Positions 35,804 through 44,460 of a stretch of DNA of 58,113 nucleotides are shown in pieces. The position numbers and the translations under genes are program-made. Below the pieces are notes generated by a model that was given only the letters and a program-made list of their open reading frames with translations, ran no database searches and was not told the DNA's origin. Position 1 is the first letter of the stretch; each line of letters starts with the position of its first letter. Source of the DNA: Ghiorsea sp. (GTDB taxonomy: Bacteria > Pseudomonadota > Zetaproteobacteria > Mariprofundales > Mariprofundaceae); NCBI GenBank assembly GCA_030949605.1, contig JAUZSH010000028.1:1-58113 (forward strand). The letters run 5' to 3'.

Positions 35804-36322
35804 CTACTGATGAAACAAATCAGATACTTCATGCGTCATGTAACCTGCGATGCCATGTTGTGAATCTTCAAATACTTTGTACCAAGTTGTTTCACTTTGT
35901 ATGATTGGTGATTGAACAATATACATAGACTGTGTACTTTCTTTATCATGTTCTCCCATATAAATGTGACATACTCCGCCAGCTTTGACTGGTTCAATCT
36001 TCATCACCAAGTTGCAACCAATACCAAAATCTACAAGTTTATTGTCGAGGTGGCGAAGCGTATTGTTTTGCACGCTCCATACATCGCCATTGTGTAGCCC
36101 CGCTGATTGAGTGCTTAGCATAATGTCAAAGCCTTGGCTGCGCATGGCTTCTTCAATGTGCTTACCCTCAACCGTGTTGGGGAATATTTTTGTGCCTTCA
36201 TTGAAAAATATTTGAAACATCGCGTGCTCGCCTGAGTTGGCAGCAGTCGATCCTGCTGTTGGTGTAAGCAGGACTGTGGAGGTGAAAGCTATAATTTTTA
36301 GATATTTATTTCTGATGTTCAT
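35804..36322 (-). CDS. Secreted protein with possible SH3-like tail, unknown function
   Basis: 172 residues. A signal peptide spans ~1-28 ('IIAFTSTVLLTPTAGSTA'). The mature part has two cysteines ('GIGCNLV', 'GGVCHIY') that could form a disulfide. The end, 'ETTWYKVFEDSQHGIAGYMTHEVSDLF', resembles the W-Y-V...GYV pattern of bacterial SH3 domains, a weak resemblance only. It is followed on the same strand by another small secreted protein gene lying upstream at 36342-36623, 19 bases away, suggesting one transcript. Confidence 0.6.
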   Translation of the reverse strand: MNIRNKYLKIIAFTSTVLLTPTAGSTAANSGEHAMFQIFFNEGTKIFPNTVEGKHIEEAMRSQGFDIMLSTQSAGLHNGDVWSVQNNTLRHLDNKLVDFGIGCNLVMKIEPVKAGGVCHIYMGEHDKESTQSMYIVQSPIIQSETTWYKVFEDSQHGIAGYMTHEVSDLFHQ

Positions 36323-36341
36323 GATTTACTTCTCCATGTGT

Positions 36342-36623
36342 TTATAGCTGGCGAATCAATGTTATGGCATTAGATGTCATTTGTTGCACTTTTGCTTTGG
36401 TTGCATTGCGTAAACGGTCAACATCTTTTTTGTCCATGCCTGCGTCCTCAAGTTCATCAAAATCTTTCATGTTTTGCATATTAGACTTCATTTTTTTTAA
36501 AATGAGTTGAATTTGAGCCATGTTAGCACCTTCAGCGGATAGGCTTGGTATAATGGATTGACTCGTTAAGCTTACTGAAAGAACAGCAACAAACATCAAT
36601 GAAAATAATGCGGATTTTATCAT
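36342..36623 (-). CDS. Small secreted helical protein, unknown function
   Basis: 93 residues. The N-terminal ~23 residues ('ALFSLMFVAVLSVSLTSQS') look like a signal peptide. The rest is charged and helical ('LILKKMKSNMQNMKDFDELE', 'KKDVDRLRNATKAKVQQM') with no cysteine. I recognise no family. It is the first gene of a probable two-gene unit with the secreted protein at 35804-36322. Confidence 0.6.
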   Translation of the reverse strand: MIKSALFSLMFVAVLSVSLTSQSIIPSLSAEGANMAQIQLILKKMKSNMQNMKDFDELEDAGMDKKDVDRLRNATKAKVQQMTSNAITLIRQL

Positions 36624-36655
36624 GTTTTACCTTTTAATTATGTGTTTAATTTAAA

Positions 36656-36677
36656 GTTAACTCTAGGTTAACTCTAG
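36656..36677. repeat. Two tandem copies of an 11-bp unit
   Basis: GTTAACTCTAG is repeated twice directly upstream of the small secreted protein gene and just before the IS at 36691. GTTAAC within each unit is palindromic. It could be an operator or slippage; no further evidence. Confidence 0.4.
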
Positions 36678-36885
36678 GCTCGTGTCAATAGAGGTCATTG
36701 CAAAACTCTAAGCAAAACCGCAAACTTAGACCGTATTTTTTATATGGTTAAACTGTTTTGGTTTTGAACCTCAATTTTTCTCAGAACATATCATTTTCCA
36801 GCATTTTCTGGTTTTTCAGGCGAATGATTCCACTGCATTCTTAAAATGCAGCTTTTCAGTTCAGTGTTCTGGATAGGGCTTATCG

Positions 36886-38025
36886 TTATTGGATCATGCG
36901 CATAAGCTGGTCTGCAGTAAGCGCGAGAATGCCAAACATCAGGTGGCACATGACTTTGACATCGCCTTTCACCCGTACAAAGCGTCCTCCAAATTCATCC
37001 TTCAAACGACCATTAACACGTTCAACTGTACTGCGTTCGTTATAGCGGATTGCTTCAGCAGGCTTCATGTTGATTGTTGCACGTGCTTTATTTTCCGCCG
37101 CAATCTTCTTTTTTCGTACCGTGGTACGTGGGTTGGTATCAATAATTGGAACATGCCCCAGCTTTTGACTGTGTGCATGAATACATGGAGCATCATAAGC
37201 GGCATCCATCAAGTCATACAGACTAGAAACTCGGGCATTGCTTATTTCTGCCAGTGGGATCGCCGCTTGAGAGTCATGCATAGAGGCTGATGACAGTAAG
37301 CAACTGATCGGGATTCCGCCATCTGCAGCGTCAATATGAAGTTTATAACCGATCCAGCTGGTTTTATGCCCTTTGCTGTTGCGCTTGGTTCCTACGTCGC
37401 AGGCTGTAGGAAGGTCATCCAACATCGCCTGCAAGCTCATGCCATCACTTTGCTTTTCCAGTCGAGTCATTGGCTTAGGGCGTTCTTCCCCTTTCTTCGG
37501 ACGACCACGCTTTTTGGGTACGGGCTTGGCTTTAGCCTCTTTCTTAGCAGGTTTTTCGCGTGCATGGATAGCCGTTGAATCTTTGGACAGATGACCAATA
37601 ATTTCTTTCGTGTAACTTTTTAGAATTAACGTTTCATGGACACGTTCGGGCAGGCGACTAGCTGAGAACTCGGCATAAGCGCGGGAGAATGTAGACTCAT
37701 CGGGTACCTGATATTGCGCCTCCCAACCGCAGATGCGACGCAAGGTTTTATCCGATTTTAAACGTTCAACAAGCATCGAAGTGAATGGCATGTTGTAGAC
37801 CATTTTGGCAACAAACGCTCGTGCTATGGCAACCCGATTTGCAGGTGGTCGACCAGTCATGCGATAATAACTATGTAGATGTTCCTCAATGCGAATAATC
37901 TCAAGTACCTTAACAAGTTGGCACTGCTTTTCGCTCAGTGGACCAAGCTCATCCTCAAGCCAAGGAAATAATGACCCTTGAATTCTTTGCCAGATTTGCG
38001 ATAATTCATCATGTAGGTGGTTCAT
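36886..38025 (-). CDS. DDE transposase (DUF772/IS5-IS1182 type)
   Basis: 379 residues. The N-terminal part 'VIEIIRIEEHLHSYYRMTGRPP'-like region (DUF772 type) includes 'YQVPDESTFSRAYAEFS'. A Lys/Pro-rich linker follows ('KKEAKAKPVPKKRGRPKKGEE'-type). The DDE domain has 'SKDSTAIHAREK' (first Asp), 'DAAYDAPCIHAHSQKLGHVP' (second Asp) and 'RYNERSTVERVNGRLKDEFG' (Glu). The frame is intact. An IS5 has landed between its ribosome-binding site and start codon: joining the outer sequences restores AAGGAG 8 bases before the ATG. Expression now depends on the inserted element. Confidence 0.85.
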   Translation of the reverse strand: MNHLHDELSQIWQRIQGSLFPWLEDELGPLSEKQCQLVKVLEIIRIEEHLHSYYRMTGRPPANRVAIARAFVAKMVYNMPFTSMLVERLKSDKTLRRICGWEAQYQVPDESTFSRAYAEFSASRLPERVHETLILKSYTKEIIGHLSKDSTAIHAREKPAKKEAKAKPVPKKRGRPKKGEERPKPMTRLEKQSDGMSLQAMLDDLPTACDVGTKRNSKGHKTSWIGYKLHIDAADGGIPISCLLSSASMHDSQAAIPLAEISNARVSSLYDLMDAAYDAPCIHAHSQKLGHVPIIDTNPRTTVRKKKIAAENKARATINMKPAEAIRYNERSTVERVNGRLKDEFGGRFVRVKGDVKVMCHLMFGILALTADQLMRMIQ

Positions 38026-38033
38026 CTATAATA

Positions 38034-39049
38034 GACATCTTTCCTAAATAACGTGATTCTCTTATTGGTTATTAACCCTACCTCAGATACACGGTTTGTG
38101 TATGATGTATGCATCAGACATCTTTCCTAAATAACGTGATTCTCTTATTGGTTATTAACCCTACCTCAGATACACGGTTTGTGTATGATGTATGCATCAT
38201 GGAACCCTACAAAGAAATCATCCACTGTAAGCCTCAAAAATTTTTGCGTATGACAGGAATAACGCAAAAAAACTTTTCAGATTTATATGATAAAATAAAG
38301 CAACATATTGAAAATGAAAAGAAGCTTAACCCTCTGAAAAGGCGCGGTCTGAAAAGTTCTAGAGTATCATTGCAAGATTGTATCTTGTTAGCACTTTACT
38401 ATATTCGCCACTATCCAACCTTTCAAGTTCTTGGCAATATTTTTGGAATACAAGAGTCCTACTGTCACAAGGTATATAGCCGTTATCTGAGGATCATAGC
38501 TAACGTTGAAAAACTTCCTAGTCGACTAGACCTTATTGATAATAAAAGGGAAACATTGATTGTAGATGTATCAGAACAACCCATAGAGCGTCCTGTAAAA
38601 CATCAAAAACAATATTACTCAGGCAAGAAAAAAAGCCATACGATTAAAGCTCAAATCATAGCTTGCGCTACAACAGGAAAGGTTTTATCGGTTGTTTGTG
38701 CAAAAGGGAAAAAGCATGACTTCAGCGTATTTAAAGAAAGTCGCCTTCCTATTCACCCAAATTCTAAACTCTTAGCTGATTCAGGCTATCAAGGGCTTAA
38801 AAAATATCATGAGAACTCCATGACACCGATAAAAAAACAGAAAGGAGTTGAGCGTTCAAAGGAAGGTAAGAGCTTCAATAAATCCTTATCAAAGAAGCGT
38901 ATTCTCATTGAAAACATTAACCGATTTTGTAAAATATTCAGAATAGTCAAAGAGGTATATCGGGGGAAACACAAAAACTATGGCTTAAATTGGCGGGTCG
39001 TGGCGGCTTTAGTCAATATGAGATATGGGTTTATTTAGGAAAGATGTCT
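38034..39049 (+). mobile_element. IS5-family element with duplicated left end
   Basis: The complete element is 38117-39049 (933 bp) with 19-bp perfect inverted repeats AGACATCTTTCCTAAATAA. Its first 83 bp are present a second time in tandem immediately upstream (38034-38116). The whole block is flanked by AAT on both sides as a 3-bp target duplication inside the outer IS. Confidence 0.88.
38199..39038 (+). CDS. IS5-family transposase
   Basis: 279 residues from the ATG at 38199. An N-terminal helix-turn-helix ('LKSSRVSLQDCILLALYYIRHYPTF') precedes a DDE_Tnp_4-type core: 'ETLIVDVSEQPIERP' (first Asp), 'KLLADSGYQGLKKYHE' (second Asp) and 'LSKKRILIENINRFCKIFRI' (Glu). The frame and both inverted repeats are intact, so it may be active. 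A truncated relative lies at 19790-20388 and a 75-bp 3'-end relic at 39514-39588. Confidence 0.9.
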   Translation: MEPYKEIIHCKPQKFLRMTGITQKNFSDLYDKIKQHIENEKKLNPLKRRGLKSSRVSLQDCILLALYYIRHYPTFQVLGNIFGIQESYCHKVYSRYLRIIANVEKLPSRLDLIDNKRETLIVDVSEQPIERPVKHQKQYYSGKKKSHTIKAQIIACATTGKVLSVVCAKGKKHDFSVFKESRLPIHPNSKLLADSGYQGLKKYHENSMTPIKKQKGVERSKEGKSFNKSLSKKRILIENINRFCKIFRIVKEVYRGKHKNYGLNWRVVAALVNMRYGFI

Positions 39050-39195
39050 AATCTCCTTGTTGGTTTGTGTCGTTGATGACTTATATTACCAGCAGGGAGT
39101 TTTTTTTCAGGTTTTAAATAGCGGTAATTCAACTCGGATGAAGAGTTTTGCAATTACCTCATAATTGTTCGTGATTATTAAATGCTTAATATGTT

Positions 39196-39511
39196 CAATA
39201 CCTTCGCCAAGATTCAGCGCGTTTCGCGCAAAGCAAGCGAGTAACCATAACATTCTAGAATATTGTGGTATATTAAAAATAACATCCCCCAAACCCAATA
39301 CCTTCGCCAAGATTCAGCGCGTTTCGCGCAAAGCAAGCGAGTAACCACAACATTCTAGAATATTGTGGCATATTAAAAATAACATCCCCAAAACCCCGAT
39401 GTTATTTTTAATATACGCTTTCTAAATCAATGTGTTACAAACACTAGGTTTTTTTACCAATGTATTCTCTAAAGCTGGCGAAGGTATTGCCAAACCCCGA
39501 TGTTATTTTTA
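39196..39511. mobile_element. Self-nested MITE with CAATACCTTCGCC ends
   Basis: An inner 194-bp unit (39296-39489) runs from CAATACCTTCGCC to GGCGAAGGTATTG. It is inserted in an outer copy that starts at 39196 with the same ~100 bases and resumes at 39490 (CCAAACCCCGATGTTATTTTT). CCAAACC stands on both sides of the inner unit. Joined, the outer copy shows a palindrome TATTAAAAATAACATC / GATGTTATTTTTAATA. The ends match the element at 45101-47940. Confidence 0.75.
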
Positions 39512-39513
39512 AT

Positions 39514-39588
39514 AGACATCTTTCCTAAATAAACCCATATCTCATATTGACTAAAGCCGCCACGACCCGCCAATTTAAGCCATAGTTT
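39514..39588 (-). repeat. 75-bp 3'-end relic of the IS5-family element
   Basis: Starts with the inverted repeat AGACATCTTTCCTAAATAA and continues with the complement of the last ~18 transposase codons of the copy at 38199-39038. It is cut by the MITE starting at 39589. Confidence 0.8.
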
Positions 39589-40139
39589 CTTACATTGAGC
39601 GGGTATGTTTTATCGTTTTATTGGTTATTTTATCCTTATAAATCAATGAGATAAGGATATACATCACGATTCTGATTATCCTATGAATTTCAATCTACAA
39701 CCAACTTAAGCAAAAAGTTGAAAATCGATACTTACATTGAGCGGGTATGCTTTATCGTTTTCTTGGTTATTTTATCCTTATAAATCAATGAGATAAGGAT
39801 ATACATCACGATTCTGATTATCCTACGAATTTCAATCTACAACCAACTTAAGCAAAAAGTTGAAAATCGATACCGTAATTTTCATTAAATGGCTAAATGA
39901 TTCGGTCATAAAAGGCTGTTTTCATTCAATATGATGAGAACAAAGATCATCCGATATCAATTTTAAATCATTTTTTTAGAAAAAGATACCCGCTCAATGT
40001 AAGTCGATACCGTAATTTTCATTAAATGGCTAAATGATTCGGTCATAAAAGGCTGTTTTTATTCAATATGATGAGAACAAACATCATCCGACATCAATTT
40101 TAAATCATTTTAAAAAAAAAGATACCCGCTCAATGTAAG
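39589..40139. mobile_element. MITE (CTTACATTGAGCGGGTA ends), outer copy
   Basis: Two halves (39589-39730 and 40004-40139) of a 272-bp noncoding element, separated by a second copy of itself. The ends are the same as those of the IS1634-like element at 4995-6716. No duplication flanks the outer copy: its left neighbour is the IS5 relic and its right neighbour is part of the CAATACC MITE, so the flank has been rearranged. Confidence 0.82.
39731..40003. mobile_element. MITE (CTTACATTGAGCGGGTA ends), inner copy
   Basis: 273 bp, inserted inside the outer copy with a clean 6-bp target duplication TCGATA (39725-39730 and 40004-40009). It is noncoding, AT-rich, and about 97% alike to the outer copy by eye. 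Confidence 0.88.
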
Positions 40140-40176
40140 CACTAGGGTTTTTTACCAATGTATTCTCTAAAACTGG
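40140..40176. repeat. Fragment of the CAATACCTTCGCC MITE
   Basis: CACTAGGGTTTTTTACCAAT and TGTATTCTCTAAAACTGG repeat 39450-39478. The fragment is cut by the left end of the IS4-family element, losing the terminal repeat. Confidence 0.7.
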
Positions 40177-41182
40177 CCACTACTGTCCGACGAAAATCAG
40201 TAGGGTCATAAAAAAGGTCTGAATTCCCGAGGAATATGTTAGATTTGTAGTTATTAAGACAGCAAATCAAACGATCGGAGAATCCAGACCATGCGGTACA
40301 TTAACACAGTATTTTCACAATTACTTTCAGAAATTCCTCGTTCTGTTTTTAAGAGGGCTGTCGACCGCCATCATGGCGACAAACGTGCGGGTAGTATGAG
40401 CTGCTGGACGCAGTTTTGTACGATTTTGTACGGTCAACTTTCATCCAAGCAAACACTTCGAGATACCTGCCTATCGTGGGCAAGTCAGAGTCACTTATAT
40501 TATCATTTTGGAGCCTCAAAAGCTGCGCGTTCGACTTTGTCCGATGCCAATCGAGAGCGTCCATCAGCAATTTACCTTGAACTTTTTTATTGGCTTTTAA
40601 ATCAGCTGAGAGGAGCAACCATCTCATGCAAAGATGTTGTTCGGTTGATTGATTCGACCACCATTGATCTGTGTAAACAACAATTTAATTGGGCAACATT
40701 TCGTAGTGGTAAGGCAGGTATTAAAATTCATACTGTTTACGACCCAAACAACAAGGCACCAACATTTTTCTCTATCACCACGGCAAGTAAGCATGATAAA
40801 AAGGCTGCTGAAAAGATGCCTCTACTGGATGGTGCAACCTATGTTTTTGATAGAGCCTACAACGATTATGCATGGTACTATAGCATGAGCCTGCGTGACA
40901 TTTCTTTTGTCGGGCGCATGAAATCAACGACAAGGTTTGAGGTGGCTGAAATGCTGAAGGTATCAGGGAAAGGGGTGTTAAAAGATGAATTGATTCACCT
41001 CTCTTCAACCAAAGCCAAGAAAGATTGCCCCTGTATATTACGCCATATTCGTTTCTTGCGCGAGGAAGATGGCAAGGAGTTATCATTCATCACCAATGAC
41101 CTAAAACGAACTGCAGTAGAGATTGCAGACCTATACAAACAACGTTGGCAGATTGAGTTGTTCTTCAAATGGATTAAGCAGA

Positions 41183-42286
41183 CCTGAATTCGTATCATAA
41201 GTGCAATCGTATGTAATCGCTATTCTTATCAGTTCATTCTGGTGAGGGTGTTGGCTACAAGATAAGGCGATTTTAAGGTGCGTGATATGAGATACAAACA
41301 ATTAAACTTACAAGAGCGTCACTACATTGAACTAGAGCGTAAGAAGGGTACTTTTCAGAAGGATATTGCTTCGGCATTAGGGCGTTCATGTAGCACGTTG
41401 TGCAGGGAGCTTTCACGCAACACAGGGCAACGGGGCTACCGTCATATTCAAGCCAATAATAAGGCTTTCACGCGTCACAAAGATAAGCCGAAAGCAATCA
41501 AACTTACCAATGATATCAAGACGGTAATATCCGAATATATCGAACAAGACTGGAGTCCTGAACAAGTTGCTGGTCGATTGAAAAAGGATGATGTCATTAG
41601 CATTCATCATGAGACGATTTATCAATATGTTTTAGCGGACAAAAAGGCTGGCGGTGTTTTGTATACTCATCTTAGGCACCAAAATAAGACCTACAGGAAA
41701 CGTTATGGATCAGCGCATACTCGTCATGGTATCACCAATCGGGTGGATATTGATGAACGCCCTGAAGCGGCTAACAAACGAGAGCGAATAGGTGATTGGG
41801 AAGGTGATACAATGATAGGAAAAGAGCACAAAGGCGTGCTTGTAACACTCGATGATCGTCGCTCAAAACTTCGCCTTGCAGCACCGCTTAAGAGCAAGCA
41901 TGCCAAGGACGTGACAGCAACCATTATCAAGCTTTTGGAGCCAATAAAAGACTGGGTACACACGATCACTTTCGACAACGGTAAAGAATTCGCATTCCAT
42001 AAGACCATCGCCAAAGCACTCGATTGTAATGCCTATTTTGCAAAGCCCTATCACTCTTGGGAACGTGGTCAAAATGAGAATGCAAACGGTCTTCTACGGC
42101 AGTACTTCCCCAAAGCAATGAGCTTGCTTGAAGTGACTACAAAAGAAGTTCTAAAAGCCGTTCATAGGCTTAATAACCGACCCAAAAAGTGTTTGGGGTT
42201 CAAAACTCCATACGAAGTATTTGAGGAAAATACAGGAGTTCACATAAAATCGATAGTGGAAATTGCACTTATCACTTGAATTCAGG
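41183..42286 (+). mobile_element. IS30-family element, complete copy B
   Basis: 1104 bp with the same ends as copy A, in the opposite orientation. It is inserted in the IS4 transposase gene with a 3-bp duplication AGA. Confidence 0.93.
41278..42279 (+). CDS. IS30-family transposase (copy B)
   Basis: 333 residues, identical in sequence to the copy A protein at 30378-31379, with the same DDE residues (Asp in 'GDWEGDTM', Asp in 'TFDNGKEF', Glu in 'GQNENANG'). The intact frame, intact ends and clean target duplication mark the most recent visible insertion here. Confidence 0.93.
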   Translation: MRDMRYKQLNLQERHYIELERKKGTFQKDIASALGRSCSTLCRELSRNTGQRGYRHIQANNKAFTRHKDKPKAIKLTNDIKTVISEYIEQDWSPEQVAGRLKKDDVISIHHETIYQYVLADKKAGGVLYTHLRHQNKTYRKRYGSAHTRHGITNRVDIDERPEAANKRERIGDWEGDTMIGKEHKGVLVTLDDRRSKLRLAAPLKSKHAKDVTATIIKLLEPIKDWVHTITFDNGKEFAFHKTIAKALDCNAYFAKPYHSWERGQNENANGLLRQYFPKAMSLLEVTTKEVLKAVHRLNNRPKKCLGFKTPYEVFEENTGVHIKSIVEIALIT

Positions 42287-42576
42287 AGAACCTAAAAATC
42301 AAACGTTTTCTTGGAACCAATGAGAATGCTGTGAGAACACAGATTATTATTGCCATGATTAGTTACCTATTACTCAAGCTTGTGAATAAAAAAAAGTGCT
42401 TCAAAACTATCCCTGCATCAGGTCGCTATACTCGTTGCGGCAAACCTGATGAGCCGACGAAACATCTTTGATCTACTCTTGCAAAAGGAGCTTCAAAAGC
42501 CTCCAGAAAATCGTTCAAACCAGCTAACCTTTGGGTTTGGGTGATTTTCGTCGGACAGTAGTGGGTCTCTATAAAG

Positions 42577-44128
42577 TTATACGCGTTTGAGAAGTTTGCG
42601 TTCGCCAAGCGTCCAAGCGGATGCGAAGAAAGTCAGCATACTTCCAGCGACAAGGGCTGTGAGCCACATAAATTGCATGAATTTATCGCTAGGAAAGCCC
42701 CAATAGTTTGGTAAGTAATAGAGTAATGCCGCCATGGGTAAACAGGCAAGCACGGCAGAAGCCATACGCTTCCAGCTTTGCAGATTGAAGATTGCGCCAT
42801 GTTTTTTTGTGCAAATGCGCCCATAATAAAGCCACATTAAAAAATGATGCCAAGGCGGATGCCAAGGCTAACCCAACATACCCCAAAGGCTGCATCAGAA
42901 TCACCGCAAGGATGATGTTCACAATCACGGTATACATCGCATATCTCATGGGTGCTTTGGCATCTTTGCCTGCAAAACATGCCGTAGACAACACCCTGGC
43001 CCAACAAAATACCAATAAACCAACCGTATAAGCTTGAAGCGCGTGGGCAGTGTTGGCGGCATCAAGGGCTGTGAACGCGCCATTTTCAAACAAGGTGCGG
43101 ATGATGGGTTCGGCGAGGAATAAAATGCCCACCATGGAAGGTAAGATAATCCAAGTGAGCCATGTTAAACCTTGCCTTAAATCTTGTTTGGCTTCGGCGG
43201 TGCGATTGTTGGCGAAATGTTCGGATAATGCAGGTAATAAGGCTGTGCCCATGGCGATACCAAACAGGGCAAGCGGTAGCTGCACAATTCTGTCGGCATA
43301 ATACAAATAAGAGACTGCGCCTGCGGGTAATAAAGTGGCTAAAATCGTGCCAACCAAGATATTGATTTGAACCGCAGCAATACCCAGCACCGCAGGGCCA
43401 AAAAGAAACATGGTATCTGTGATGGCAGGGAGTTTGGGATTCCAAGTGGGTTTGGGAATCCAGCCAATGCGTTTGAGCGCAGGAAATTGAATCGCAAGTT
43501 GCAATGCACCACCAAGTATCACGCCAACTGCCAAAGCTTCGGCAGGGTTATCATACAAAGGTGCTAAGATGATGGCAGCAAAGATGATGGCAATGTTTAA
43601 CAATGCAGGGCTTGCCGCAGCAACAGAAAACTTACGGTAAGCATTCAACACTGCCCAAGACATGGCGGCGAGTGAAATTAAAGCAAGGTAAGGAAACATG
43701 ATACGGGCAAGGGTTAATGCTTGTTGCCAGCGGTCGGGGTCATCGTGAAAACCAGGGGCAAAAGCGAAAAGTAACCATGGCATAAACACCATACCAATAA
43801 TGGTGAACACAAGTAATGCTGCTAAAAGCAAGCCTGCCAATGCATTCAAATAAGCATGGGCATCTTCTTCGCCTTTTTTGCGCTGTTCGGCAAGCACTGG
43901 CACAAGGGCAACGGTAAGCGTACCTTCGGCAAACATGCGACGGAAAAAATTAGGCAGCTTGAAGGCAACAAAGAAAGCATCGGCAAGCGGGCTTGCACCC
44001 AAGAGGCGGGCAATAAAGATGTCGCGAATGAAACCTAAGATACGCGATAACATGGTCCAACTGCCAACTTTCGCCGCAGCCCTGAATAAACTGTTCTTCT
44101 GATTTGACTTCACTGATTCCGCACCCAT
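42577..44128 (-). pseudogene. murJ: murJ (lipid II flippase) with a homopolymer frameshift
   Basis: Reads as a MurJ/MviN-family protein of ~516 residues with 12-14 helices: 'SWTMLSRILGFIRDIFIARLLGASPLADAFFVAFKLPNFFRRMFAEGTLTVALVPVLAE' (given as one family landmark, in parts: RDIFIARLLG, NFFRRMFAEG). After 'LLWAHLHKK' the frame breaks in an A7 run (plus-strand T7 at 42802-42808). With six A's it continues 'HGAIFNLQSWKRMASAVLA' to 'GERKLLKRV'. As written, the product would lose the normal last ~85 residues. MurJ flips lipid II and is normally essential, so a base-call error or transcriptional slippage is more likely than true loss. Confidence 0.85.
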
Positions 44129-44214
44129 AATGCGCGACCCTTTGCAGGAGTAGACATATAGTCAAGCTTCATACAAAGGCTATACGTTGAGCGTATAAAT
44201 TTTGCGGTTTGCCC

Positions 44215-44226
44215 AAGGGGGTGATG
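44215..44226 (+). promoter_or_regulatory. Strong Shine-Dalgarno of rpsU
   Basis: AAGGGGGTGATG matches the anti-SD of 16S rRNA at nearly every position (AAGGAGGTGAT) and lies 7-8 bases before the rpsU ATG. Confidence 0.75.
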
Positions 44227-44233
44227 TTTTTAC

Positions 44234-44449
44234 ATGCCAGGAATTAGAGTGAGTACTGATGAGCCAATTGAAATGGCGATCAAACGTTTCCGTAAGCAAG
44301 TTGAGCGTGGTGGTGTTATTAGTGAGTGCCGTCGTCGTGAAGCTTATGAAAAACCTTCTGTGGCGAAAAAACGTAAAGAAGCTGCAGCACGCAAGCGTCT
44401 TATGAAGCGTCTTCGTCGTATCCGCGCCCGTCAACGTCGCGAATATTAA
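44234..44449 (+). CDS. rpsU: 30S ribosomal protein bS21
   Basis: 71 residues, very basic. 'EPIEMAIKRFRKQVERGG' and the Arg/Lys-rich tail 'KRLRRIRARQRREY' are bS21 signatures. The protein binds the 3' domain of 16S rRNA near the anti-Shine-Dalgarno and helps initiation. In many proteobacteria rpsU precedes dnaG-rpoD; here it is alone, divergent from murJ, and followed by a highly folded region instead. Confidence 0.95.
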   Translation: MPGIRVSTDEPIEMAIKRFRKQVERGGVISECRRREAYEKPSVAKKRKEAAARKRLMKRLRRIRARQRREY

Positions 44450-44460
44450 GAGAAGCAAAC

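Larger units (their letters stand above)
36691..39160 (-). mobile_element. IS5-superfamily element interrupted by an IS5 copy
   Basis: Outer ends GAGGTCATTGCAAAACTCT (36691) and the complement of GAGGTAATTGCAAAACTCT (ending 39160). ATA flanks both sides as a possible target duplication. Removing the inner IS5 (38034-39049) and one AAT leaves about 1451 bp, a sensible IS size. Relics of the same element lie at 8439-8521 and 49015-49040. Confidence 0.75.
40291..42471 (+). pseudogene. IS4-family transposase split by IS30
   Basis: The first 297 codons (40291-41182) run from 'INTVFSQLLSEIPRSVFKRA' to 'QIELFFKWIKQ'. IS30 copy B follows, then 42287-42471 continues 'NLKIKRFLGTNENAVRTQI' to the stop. 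The IS4 signature Y-(2)-R-(3)-E-(6)-K is seen in 'YKQRWQIELFFKWIK'. Removing IS30 and one copy of the AGA duplication restores an unbroken frame. The N-terminal DUF4372-type domain and the first Asp ('RLIDSTTIDLC') are intact. Confidence 0.88.
40177..42564 (+). mobile_element. IS4-family element interrupted by IS30
   Basis: Inverted ends CCACTACTGTCCGACGAAAA (40177) and its complement ending at 42564. Without the inner IS30 (1104 bp plus a 3-bp duplication) the element is 1281 bp. The right end stops 12 bases from the murJ stop codon. Confidence 0.85.

Noticed and set aside
39107-39310. 67-codon minus-strand frame across the MITE repeats
   Set aside because: It spans two copies of the 100-bp repeat and the end of another IS. 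No family resemblance or ribosome-binding site.
39196-39395. Two exact 100-bp direct repeats, considered as a CRISPR-like or satellite array
   Set aside because: Only two units, no spacers, and the repeat starts with a transposon terminal repeat; self-insertion explains it.
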